From: Earliella scabrosa
Taxonomy: Eukaryota > Basidiomycota > Agaricomycetes > Polyporales > Polyporaceae
NCBI GenBank assembly: GCA_022605405.1
Contig: JABYQQ010000005.1
Span: forward strand, 2,542,001-2,606,000
Reading direction: 5' to 3'
DNA length: 64,000 nucleotides
This document shows, piece after piece, positions 45,143 through 55,264 of the stretch. The translations under genes were made by a program, and so were the position numbers. Numbering within the stretch: position 1 is the first letter of the stretch; every line of letters begins with the position of its first letter. Under the pieces are notes generated by a model, which was not told the DNA's origin, searched no databases, and saw only the letters and a program-made list of their open reading frames with translations.

Positions 45143-46214
45143 ATGTCTTTCACGTCCCCAGATCGGCCTCGCACACGACTTCAACGCGCTCGTGAGGCTG
45201 TACCCGAGCCCGCCCATGGCTACCAGAGAGTCTACCGCAGCCTGCGCCCGAGCGACCGGGACGACTTTGAGCTTGCGAAGGTCAGTACACCCACCACTCC
45301 ACCTATTACAACGACACTGCTGACTACATTGACCGTGCCTAGAAGTTAATCTGGAAGTTTGTACCCAAACACTTGAACCTCAGCGCGACCTGGGGTTCAC
45401 AAGACCCTGCAGTTCTGGACAACTTGATCTCGTCCGTATGTCTATCGTGTTCATGCCTCCTCGCACTGTTACAGTCCACTTACTGCGCGTATCGCTTGTT
45501 CAACGAGCAGGTCGTTTCGGCGTATCCGGCGTTCGCGCGGTATCAGCGACACTGGCCGATTCGGTATTATTGCGCACAATTCTTCTACCGGTGTCGCACG
45601 GAGATGAGGCGTTATGGAAGGATCCCGTGCCAATCATCCTCGGACCCTTGCACCTCGGGCCACCATGACACTGGGATAATTGTTCGTACCAGCTCACAGT
45701 CTCTCATGGCGTTCACCATCCGCGTTCAACTCATGCCCTTCTGCAGAATCAATCGCCACATGTCTCAAGTAGCGCAAAGGAACGGACTCCTTCCATAGCC
45801 TCTTGCGAGTCAGAGACTGTGATCGGAGGCGGCCTTCCCTTCCAGCCAAACAGGGTGGGTTGTACAGCTCTACAAGCCAACCGCTCGAACTTCCGCTAAC
45901 CTCGAGTTTATGCCTTATTCAAGATGCGATCGCCTTCATATGTGCCCCATGGGACTGGCAATACCCACTCATCGACGTCTTTTGGGAATGAGAGGCGATG
46001 GGAAGAGGTCGCCGTCTTCCTTCGGCTGGTGGACAGTACGTTAGGCTGTCTAATCGACAGATTCGTATCTGCCGGAGTTGACAGTGAGCACAGGATGATC
46101 GTCATGTCCAAGTGGCCTGCCACTGAACTTGATAACTTCCTACGTTGTGATGTCCGCTTAGATGCATTTGAGTGCAAGCTGATTCGTGATGGACTGCGGA
46201 AGTACTATAGTTGA
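45143..46214 (+). CDS. Uncharacterised paralogue family, member D
   Basis: Dispersed fourth member on the opposite strand, about 13 kb from the tandem trio. Exon 1 from 45143 reads MSFTSPDRPRTRLQRAREAV and ends YRSLRPSDRDDFELAK. Exon 2 reads KLIWKFVPKHLNLSATWGSQ and DPAVLDNLISS. Exon 3 reads VVSAYPAFARYQRHWPIRYY then CAQFFYRCR. The last exon reads RWEEVAVFLRLVDSTLGCLI, DRFVSAGVDSEHRMIVMSKW and VRLDAFECKLIRDGLRKYY. Introns match the positions in A to C. The part between exons 3 and 4 (about 45630-45960) is not resolved. It ends 110 bp before an inverted repeat linked to tRNA-Ile. Function unknown. Confidence 0.65.
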
Positions 46215-46323
46215 CACCTCTGTGACGATGTTGTACATGTCTAGATAAGAAAAACTTGCGAACGACATGGTAAGGAAAGCCCGTTCCAATGAACAGGGGG
46301 CCCGGAGGTCAGTGGGCGATTCA

Positions 46324-46453
46324 CCCGGCGTTGGCCATTAGTTTTGTCCCTCCTTTCGTGCTTTGACCAGCGCAGGAAAGCATGCTTTTTCACTGTCAGG
46401 GTGAGGCCGCACGGGTTACGCACGGGGGTGGCCTTCAGACTCAGAGTACTGGG
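46324..46453. repeat. Inverted repeat, left arm, with tRNA 3' end
   Basis: Reverse complement of 46704-46826 over about 123 bp, with one insertion of about 7 bp and a few mismatches. It begins with CCCGGCGTTGGCCA, a copy of the last 14 nt of the neighbouring tRNA-Ile gene, here without the rest of the tRNA. Confidence 0.85.
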
Positions 46454-46703
46454 CAATTCCCCAATGATTCAGCCTGCAATTCTGAGATGATTTGGTTGTG
46501 ATCAGAGTCCATGCTGGAATCGTCGTGTCCTACTTTGACCGCCCCGTCTTGCAAGATGTGTCCGACAGCTAACTGTGCCGTTGAACGTCGCTAACACAAT
46601 CGTGGGCGGTGATGTGGTCACAGTGAGCAGCATCGCGGATTCTGCGTTGGAAAAGCACCTCCGAACTGGATTCCGCTGAGTGACCCTAAGCGCCGAACAA
46701 ATC

Positions 46704-46826
46704 CCCAGTACTCTGAGTCTGCCCCCGTGCGTAACCCGTGCGGCCTCACCCTGACAGTGAAAAAGCATGCTTTCCTGCGCTGGTCAAAGCACGAAAGGAG
46801 GGACAAAACTCATGGCCAACGCCGGG
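46704..46826. repeat. Inverted repeat, right arm, overlapping tRNA-Ile
   Basis: Partner of 46324-46453 across a spacer of about 250 bp. Its outer end runs 14 nt into the 3' end of the tRNA-Ile gene. No open frame or TIR-type transposase is seen in the spacer. Confidence 0.85.
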
Positions 46827-46905
46827 ATCGAACCGACGACCTTGGCGTAGTCCAGTCAAGTGACTTGTATTAGCACCACGCTCTAACCAGCTGAGCTAGT
46901 CGGCC
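46813..46905 (-). tRNA. tRNA-Ile (anticodon AAT) with intron
   Basis: Reading the minus strand from 46905: GGCCGAC acceptor strand, TAGCTCAGCTGGTTAGAGC D arm, anticodon loop CTAATA, then an insert of about 20 nt (a canonical position for a tRNA intron, just 3' of the anticodon), the T arm with B box GGTTCGATCCC, and 3' strand GTTGGCC plus A discriminator. Acceptor strands pair over all seven positions (one G-T). The length of 93 nt is a normal tRNA plus a 19-20 nt intron. Confidence 0.9.
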
Positions 46906-47082
46906 ATGGATGAGCTGTCCTGTTTGGTTTTGGTATACAGTTGCTTTGGATCATGATGCTATTGTTAGCCCAGCGGTCACCGCGCCACGGTGGCTGAAGC
47001 TGAATGGGTGCTCGCCTTGTTCACGACTGACTGGCCCTGGCTCCCTGCATATCTGTCCTCTTCTACTGGCGACTTTCTCAGA

Positions 47083-48744
47083 ATGACTACCACCGCACCC
47101 AACATCACTATGCCCACCGGACGGCACGAAGTTTCCATTGGTCCATCGCTGAGCCGTGTCTTGAAAGCACGCAAGTCCGAGGGTGGCCAAAATCAGAGCA
47201 AGTTCGGAGATCGAGAGTTCTACTCCTTGCGATGTCAGTGGTTGTCTCGCCACATTGCTTGGATCCTCCGTGGCCTCACACTTCTCCCAGACAACTTTAA
47301 GCCGGAGTCCATTGACTTGTCTAAGCCTGGCACCATCGAGGCCAGACAGACGAAGGATGGGCCCACGAGCGTCAGCGTAGTACGGCCCAGCACCCAGGTG
47401 CGTCTCGCTACGAAGAACCCCGCCATCAACTTCATGATTCGATTCGAGTCTCTCTGGTAGAGTGAGAATGGTGTACACTTCACCGGACAAGAGAAACCTG
47501 CGCGGGACATCGAGTGTGTTCTGATATACGACGAAGAACTCGGGGTACGTACCTGACTCCCTCTCCCTGCCGACGCAGCACCTACCTCTATTGCCTATGC
47601 CACAGACGTTCACACTAGAGAAGATTGATTCATACATTGCTCTCCATCATGAGAAGCGGACCGTGCGCGCACCGCGCTTTGCCACTTCCCGTGAGTGCAG
47701 GTAGTCTGGCTTGGTACTGGAACTGACCCCCATGCAGCGGCTCCACCCCCGGCACGGGTGTCAGCGTCCTCTTCTTCCTCCAGCTCGTATGCACCACAAG
47801 AGACTACTGCCCGGCATGAGGAGGAAGAGAGCGAAGGCGAAATCCCAGAGGAACCCAAGCCCGACCCCAAGCTGAAACCCGCTTCCCGTGTTTCTGGGCC
47901 CCAGAAGTCCAGACAAACTGCTCCCGCCCCCACACCTTCCCCGTTGGCATCGAGCTCTCAACCCGCCCCGCGGTCTGCCCATACTCTCCCACCCAAGCCT
48001 ACTCCCGTGGCTCAACCGTCGAAGAGCAAAGCAACGATCACATCTGCGCCGGCTCCGGCGCCTGCACCTGCGGCCCCGAGCAAAGGTCCGAACAAACGCC
48101 CGCCACCTGAGGAGGAGGTTCATGAGATCCGTCGCCCGGTGCAGCCCAGACCGAAGAAACCCAAGATCGAGGACAAGAAGAAAGAACCGCCGCCGCCCAA
48201 ACAGCCTGTATCATTGTCCCTCCCCAATTCTACAACCGCCGTTTCTCTGCCTCCCCCGCTCTCGGCAGGTACGACGACAGCCATCTCGGGCCCTGCGCCT
48301 ACGTCCTCCACGCTACCATCAATACCATCAACAACAATACCCTCCACCGTCGACTCCGACGAGGAAGAGTGGGACGATGTAACCACGATCCCGCCTCCAC
48401 CGCCAACAGTGGCCGCGCCATCTCTGGCGCCTGTAATCACAATGGAGGAGATCGAATTTGTCCCTTCTGCTCGCGTGCCCGAGCCAGAGCCCGAGGGCGA
48501 CCCCATCGACATGGATGCGTTCGAGGTCGAGCTCGAGGAAGAGCTGCAGGGACCAGCAGAAGCCGAACCCGAACCCGAACAAGAGGCCGACTTCGAAGAC
48601 GAGGACTTCCTCATGGGTGCCCTGGGTGCTGGGTCACCCGTCACGGAGCGCTTGCCTGTCAGCCTCAACCAGTTTGTAGGTGGCGGTGCCGACTTCGGCG
48701 ACGATGACGAGTACTCCAGCAGTGAGGACAGCGAGGATGACTAG
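47083..48744 (+). CDS. RNA polymerase II elongation factor EAF-like protein
   Basis: ELL-associated factor family; partners ELL to stimulate Pol II elongation. The start at 47083 (MTTTAPNITMPTGRHEVSIG) is followed by SKFGDREFYSLR joined across an intron to YNFKPESIDLSKPGTIEARQ (the RYdFkP..id block that defines EAF), then VSVVRPSTQ, VHFTGQEKPAR and DIECVLIYDEELGTFTLEKI, then IALHHEKRTVRAPRF. The remaining 330 residues are disordered: Ser/Pro-rich, a Lys/Pro stretch, then strongly acidic with DSDEEEWDDV and a DDDEYSSSEDSEDD end. Five introns, all GT..AG. An alternative is an unrelated acidic nuclear protein, but the N-terminal block is specific. Confidence 0.85.
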
Positions 48745-50616
48745 CGCGTGTTCCATCGTTCGTGTACGTGGTATTTGCGTGTCCGCCTCGGGACTATCTA
48801 TCTGTGATATGGGTGGCGAATCGGCCATGCGGTTAGAGGCTATACCATAGCATGTATGTATAATGATACCTCTGGATTTCTCCTGTTCGCGCTATAGTGA
48901 TGCCAACTTCCCAGCTCGAGTCGCATTCCCGTTCCCGTTCGATGTGGCACGTCAGCCACCTCAGCTTTCATTTGCGGTTCGCCTGGAACAGTGTAGTCTG
49001 GTGAACTGCCACTTGAAAACACAAGGCTTGCCACGAGCTTGCGCAGCGCACGCCAGCTCTCGCCCTGGGTCTTTCACATCTAGCCATCACTGCGGGTGTC
49101 AATGTCAGTACGTAGCCCTACCCCTCCTAACACAGCTGATTAACGGTTGAATACTGAACCCCCAGATCCTCCGCTCCCCCAGGGAACATGCGGGGCATGC
49201 ATGGAAGGGCGATCCCAGACGGCAGGCAGAAGGTTCAAAAGACCAAGGGACGATAGACTTCAAATAAGGCAGCGGTAAAGGAACTAATGCATGCGTGCAA
49301 GATCTGGGCAGACCGGTCTCGCACGCTGCACCAAGGACATGCTCGCTGTCTAACCGTCGACCCTTGGGTTCTTGCCTCGTGTTTGCAACCATCGCACTGC
49401 CTCCCTCTATCGAACCTTCTCGAGAGGCGCGTCTGGACAGTCGTTACATCCCTCTATGCCAAGAGGATAGGCACATATCGAGGCCCGACAGCTCATCCTC
49501 CCCTCACCGGTGACCAGAGCCGACCAGAATCCCCCGCGGAACAATGAGGCGGCGGCACCGCAAGTCATCTTGCAGGCGACCCCGGAAATGCGTTCGTAGG
49601 GTTCGGTTCGGACGCATGGGCACCATATCACAGCTACGTCTAGACCCTAGACAGACACTTGTGGGGTCTAAGACTACTGCAGAGGGAATCGCACATACGT
49701 CAGGGTACTTCTCAGTGGTCGTGACGGTGGACATCTTCAAAAATTCAAGGGTGGCATCCCATCTCGTTGGCAAATCACCCACGCGTGGTTCAGACTTCGG
49801 AGCATGAACGGAGCGACAGGTACGGAATCGACTATTCCTGGATCCACACCCGGGACGTTCCAACCGTATAGCGAGACGATTGGGTGGTCCGACATTGGGA
49901 AGATGCTTCCTGAGAGCAGCGTCCAAAATGGGTAGATCGTCTGTGCCGTAGATTTACCTATCTCTGATGTGCGTACGGCACACTCACCACAATGAACGTC
50001 TAGTCAGCGCATCACGACAGGAGTCGTCTGCAATCGACGTGGCCTATGGGAGTGCCAGCCTCCAATGAGGCCGAATGCAACCTCTTGCCAGTGAGCTCAA
50101 CCTTCCGCATTGTAGAGCATCTCAAACTTGCATGGGGGTTCGCAGGGTCCAGAATGCAGGGAATGGAATTATCGCATAATGCAGATAGATCCACGCGTCT
50201 AGGTACTTTTCTCTAGCTATGTATGTTAGTGAGCGTATCGAGTGTGTAGCAGGTAACGAGTGAGTAGCGTGACATGTAGTACCGTACCAACTAGAATGGG
50301 CCTCGCAGCGGCCCGCAAGCCTACAGGTATCATCAAGAGTGCAGTCAGTACGGAGACACCTCAGAGATGGAGCATGGGATATCGTAGAGTACAAGTGGTA
50401 CAGCGAGTCGAGCTGATCGGTCACAAATGCCCATACCCTTGCGGATGGGTGGAGATCCGGTCAGCTCCGCGTGGAGATCGGAAGGCGCGAGGTAAGTATG
50501 CTCCCCATGGATCAATAGGGACAACGAACGAGCGGAGAGCCTGAGCTGTGGTCAAGACATCGAGCCAGGAGCCAATAAATGAGTATAGATAGAGCAAGCT
50601 GGACGAGAGAACGAGT
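48745..50616. other. Gene-poor stretch
   Basis: About 1.9 kb between two converging genes. Frames are all under 145 codons and without recognisable motifs. I see no clear repeat or RNA gene; it may include long 3' regions or decayed mobile DNA. Confidence 0.45.
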
Positions 50617-52660
50617 CTAACGCAGCAGCCTGCGCTGTAGACTTGTTCCTGCTCCGGATGCGAGAACCTTCGCCATTGAGCCTTTGATGACGTGCTTGTC
50701 TGCAGGACTTTGGGGAAGGACGGTCGCCCGGCGGATGCGTGCGACCTGCTGCACTTCCTGCGTGACCGGCTCTGAAGGCATGAAGAGCACCGTCTCCTGT
50801 TCGGCGGCGGGACCGCCCGGCTGGCGTCTCCCCGGCCGCTTCTTGTCTTTGTTCGCCTCGCTCAGCCGGTCCGTCAACTGCTTGACGTCTGGCAAGGTTA
50901 TCACAGTTTAGCAGGTCGGCAAAGGTGACAGGCGGACAACACGTACTCGCATACGAGAATCCATCGGTGCTCGAGTCGAGCCAGTGCTCGTCCTTCCGCT
51001 CCGAGTATCTACAAGGAATTAGCAACAATTCACGTCAAGTTGACGGCGCAGGACGACGTACTTGCGTAGCGGTCGGCCGTCCGGGGCGAGCGGCGATAGC
51101 GCATTGTGCATGCCTTCGGCATACAGCTGGTAGAGCTCCTCCTGACTCTTGCGGACCTCCTCCGTGACACAGCAAAATGACAAGGGTGACCCTGGGTCGC
51201 GCTCGCCTATGGTGGGGTCATCTCTCAAGTCGGAGAGCTGGTCGAGGGCCATCTTCATCCGGTCCTGTAGAGGGACTTCGGGTGACTTTAGATCACTCCG
51301 AACTGGGGGCTGGCGCGCGAGGAACTTGTTGAGGACTTGATTGACGATCGACGACGAGAGGATGCTTAGGTAACCGTGAGTAGCTGGTTCGCCACAAGTC
51401 CAGGTGAGTGTCAATGCTAAGTCATGGTAGCGATCCTGTTACCTTTCACGGTGAACAGCTGGGCGCCGTTAGGGACGTTGACCAATGCCTGTCGTAATTG
51501 CTGTGCGTACTCCATTGGATGTGTTTGGCTACGCTCAGCCTGGCACGGACAGTCAGTGCGACCGAGACGAGGCAGGCAACGTGTGGGAGAGTTGTACCTG
51601 GATGATAAGAATGGGGCACCGGACGTTTGCTAGTTCATCTGCATTCATTGGAGTCCTCTGTGGCATGAAACGCGATTGCCTTCAGTCGCTCACCCTTCCC
51701 GCAGTCGGCCACAGCTTACATTGAGTACAAGATTGGCCATGGTGATCACGTACGTTCGCCTGAACGGTGGATAGTGTACTGCCCAGAAGGCGACTAACTG
51801 GTGAACACGGCACGGCGTACATCAGCAACATTCTCGCATGTACTGTGGTTCCAGCTTACTTCGTCAACCATGTCTGGGTGTGCATCCTGTGAAGCATGCA
51901 TGAACACGCGAGATGCGGGGAAGTCAAGGTGGTATGATCACGCACCAGTGCATAACAGTTGATCAACTCCTTGCACGCTGTCTCGAAAGACTCCAGGTCC
52001 TCCGCGTAACACCAGAGGTGGCAGAGCTCCTCGAATGCATCGAATATTGACTTGAGCCTGATTCGAAGGGAAGGCGAGGGGTGAATATGGGATTCGTGGG
52101 CCCTGAACGGAACACTCACTCTGTTTGTGGGGTCACATTACAGAGCGTCAAACTGAGGCACAGTTCCGGGAAGCTGTTTAGGGAAGAGCGACGATCAGCG
52201 TGTTGGGCCGTCGCGGATCGACGTCTGGACTCACAGTGACGCAAATCGCAAGGCCGCCCACGAGAAGAGCTCTGGGGCGAAGATGTGTGCGGGGGGAAGT
52301 TGCAGATGCTGCACCGCGTGCCTGCTCAACACCGGCAAAGCCCTCTTCTAAACTGGCATGAGAACTCACATAGAAGCAGTGCGCCAAGTCCGCCGCGGTC
52401 ACCCACAAATCCTGACGTCCCGACGGCCTGAAGAGCGACTTGCCCGTGTTGCGGGTGTCGAAGACGATGATGTTGTAGTTGGCGTGCAAGCGCGGGTCGT
52501 CTAGCTGGGGGTGACACCAGCTGGCGTCCAGGAAGAGCGGGTGTAGCATAACGAGCGTCGGCTTCTCTGGATCGAAGCCGCTGACGTTGCCTCCGGGGGA
52601 GTTGGTCTGATACCAGATGGAGGCATAGTCGTCTGAGGAGACGAGGTCGACGTACGGCAT
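50617..52660 (-). CDS. Alpha/beta-hydrolase-fold protein, nucleophile elbow altered
   Basis: Start at 52660 (MPYVDLVSSDDYASIWYQTN). The exon reads PEKPTLVMLHPLFLDASWCH and NYNIIVFDTRNTGKS, typical of the fold's N-terminal strands and oxyanion loop. The next exon, where GxSxG is expected, reads PPAHIFAPELFSWAALRFAS, so the nucleophile Ser is replaced (Ala-Pro-Glu-Leu-Phe). Later exons give FPELCLSLTLCNVTPQTE, LKSIFDAFEELCHLWCYAED, VAFWAVHYPPFRRTYVITM, RTPMNADELANVRCPILII and a region near THGYLSILSSSIVNQVLNKF. A basic tail of about 90 residues ends SGAGTSLQRRLLR. Possibly a non-catalytic relative. About nine exons; internal borders not all verified. Confidence 0.7.
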
Positions 52661-54023
52661 GGCTAGAAGGCAGAGAGTCTAGAGCGCAGAGAGAGTGGAG
52701 GGTATAGTGGGACAAGGGGCTCTGGACCAGACACGCATGAGCAGGACGAGAGGGAACAGGGACAGGGCCGAAAGATGTCTGCCTAAGACTGTGGCGACCA
52801 GGTCCGCGAAAGGCCGTCCGCCAGACGCAGCAGAGACGCGATCACCTGGGTCCTGTTGCCTAAATGATCTCGCTTAGTGCATCGTTCCACACATCGGGCA
52901 CCCACGCGGGAACGAGTGCACCACGGAATCTCGCCGCCCGCCATGTCCGCAATCGTGGCCCTCACTCAGATGCGTCCACACATGTCGCAGCCTCCTTAGA
53001 ACTCGCGGGGCCGCCCATGGCGCCCATCGGAAGTGGCGGGGAGGACCTTCTCGAGTTCCATTTCTGGCCCGCTCCCTGAGGTACTTATTAGCCTTGCTTT
53101 AGACTCCTAAATTACACAGATCCGCCACAAGGAACCTAACACGAATAAGTCATGCCTCAGATTCCAGATAGCCACTGGAGATGACCAGACGAGCTCCTCC
53201 AATCTTCTCAGAGCAGCCTCACGACGGTTCACCCCATCCCACCGGTCACTCAAAGTTTCGCGACAACTCCACGTAAAATACCGGGTGTAATCCCGCACAC
53301 CCAGTTGCAAAATTTCTCGCGCCTTACGGGATGGAGATGCACACGAACAAAAGGCATCCGTAACGAAGAACGCCGAGGAACGCCCACCATGAGAAATACT
53401 GTACCATTTCGACCCATTCTTCGTGTCACGCGTCCCAAGGGGGTCTGAAGGTGAATAATAAGAGGTCCGTCACGCGTCCCGAGGCCCTCTGAATGTCTTC
53501 GCAGCTGAGTGTCACGCGCGCTTATACGGCGCTTGACGCGTTTTGGCAGGGGGTTGCAAGCCACTGAAGAGAATGTTACGTTTTGTCCCATGGTCACAGG
53601 GAGGTCGCCGAGCATGAATATTCAGAATTTTGGTGTCACATGTCCCACCCCATGAATAATGGGTCGAAATGGTACAGTAACGTTTGGCGCCGCCGTGCAT
53701 AACGCTGATCTGGTACCGAACGTCCGGATTGAGACGTGGCCAATTCCAGTTCAATGACATTGGTGCATAGCCTGCGACCTGCGATGGAGATCATTTAATT
53801 TTCACTTGTGCGCGGGAGGGACCTGACATGACAGGGGCGGGCTATGAAACGGATGATCAATGGCGGGATCCCCGATGCGCGATGCGCGTACTGCGCAGCT
53901 CGACATGGTCTTCATCCACCATGAGCATCAGGCAAGTAGGCCAACGCGGCCATCCCCCTCGTTCCCTACAAGTCCGGCCAGCACCTGCATGACCTTCTGT
54001 TGCCGCTGTAGATGCGCTCGCCA
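52661..54023. other. Gene-poor stretch with inverted repeat
   Basis: No convincing gene. A 22-bp inverted pair at 53397-53418 and 53658-53679 encloses about 240 bp and is listed separately. Confidence 0.45.
53397..53679. repeat. MITE-like element with 22-bp terminal inverted repeats
   Basis: TACTGTACCATTTCGACCCA at 53397 continues TT and is found as its exact reverse complement ending at 53679. Inside are two partial copies of gtcacgcgtccc (53426 and 53471) and a related gtcacatgtccc (53636). No coding capacity. Confidence 0.45.
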
Positions 54024-55264
54024 TCAGCACAGATCCATGGAAGGCATGAGAGAGGGCATTGGCAGTGCGCCCGGCCGTACCTCTCGATCCGGGGCCTCCG
54101 TTGCGGGGAACATGGCGGGGACACCGAGCGCCTCAAGAGCAGCCTGCTGTTTGGTCACAAGGCCATCCCACGCAGGCAGCACTCGCTCCCGGTCAAACTT
54201 GAGCAGCTCGGAGCGGAACGAGTCTGTCAACGCCTGCGGAACACGAGTTCATTATCAGATACGGACATCAGAAGGGACGAGGAATATGGATGGCTTAGGC
54301 GAACATCAGCTTCGTATTGTGTCAGGCCAACCCCAATGATGCTCGCTCTGCCGTCAGCGTGCAAGGTGCGTAAGTCAGCAAGGTTTCGCTCAGAGCTGGT
54401 GCAAGAAGTCGGAGGGCAGAGGGAAGGTCGACATGCTCGCTGCGACTCACTTGGTGCGTGCGGCCTTGACCCGCTCTTCGTGCTTTCTCTGGATATCTCG
54501 ACGCTCACGCCATAGCTGACGCTCGAGCTCGGCCTGTTCGGTCCTCATCTGACCAACGGCTGGGGATCAGCTCCTGCATGTCCGCCGGGCCGTGATCATC
54601 GCTCGACATACCGCCGTGAGCGCCTTCACGAATTCTGGATCTTCGGACAGTCGCGCGAGGTGGGGTAGTGCTTGCTGAAACGTACACGCGCGCAGATTCT
54701 GGCGAGGCGTGTGGGGTGCGGGCGGATGGGTGCTCTTTGGGGGCGACGGGAGCACCGCGTCTGTTCTTGGCAGAACTGAGCCCCCGGAGAACGGATGGCT
54801 GTGGGCTGAATGGGCAGCTGCAGGCGTAGGTGCGGATGCGGACGCGGACGTGCCGCTCGGACTCGCTGCCGCGCTGAAGGTGCCAGACGCCTGCAGTTGG
54901 GAGAGAAGCGATGCCACCGAGCGTCCTGCGTTCGACGATCCTTCATACATGGGGGGTTCACGGGAGAACTGAGGCGTTTGTAGGCCATCGTGTGTCCCCT
55001 GATACGAGCCTGCGCGAGCGTCGGCGGCTGCATTCGAAGACGATGTGCCTTGCGCAGCTACATGACCGGTCGTGCTTCCACTGGCGGTCGGCGGCACAGC
55101 GAGTGTAGCCTCAGGCGTAGGGTTGGCTACCTTCTGCCATACCTCGGACGATTTGAGCTGATCGAGCAGCGCCTGTATGGCAGAAGCGTCCTGTACACAA
55201 GTTAACCACCTTCTTTGGAGCAATGTAGATGGTGCCTACTCACATTGATGTTCGCAGTGCTCAT
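54024..55264 (-). CDS. Hypothetical Ala/Ser-rich protein with C-terminal coiled coil
   Basis: Start at 55264: a 7-codon first exon (MSTANIN), then after an intron DASAIQALLDQLKSSEVWQK. A long low-complexity Ser/Ala/Pro segment follows (with SVASLLSQLQASGTFSAAAS), then ACTFQQALPHLARLSEDPEF and VKALTA. The last exons form a charged helical region, MRTEQAELERQLWRERRDIQ and RKHEERVKAARTKASIIGVG, LTQYEAD, then FRSELLKFDRERVLPAWDGL and VTKQQAALEALGVPAMFP. About 380 residues, intracellular. I do not recognise the family. The promoter appears to contain an LTR relic directly upstream. Confidence 0.65.
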
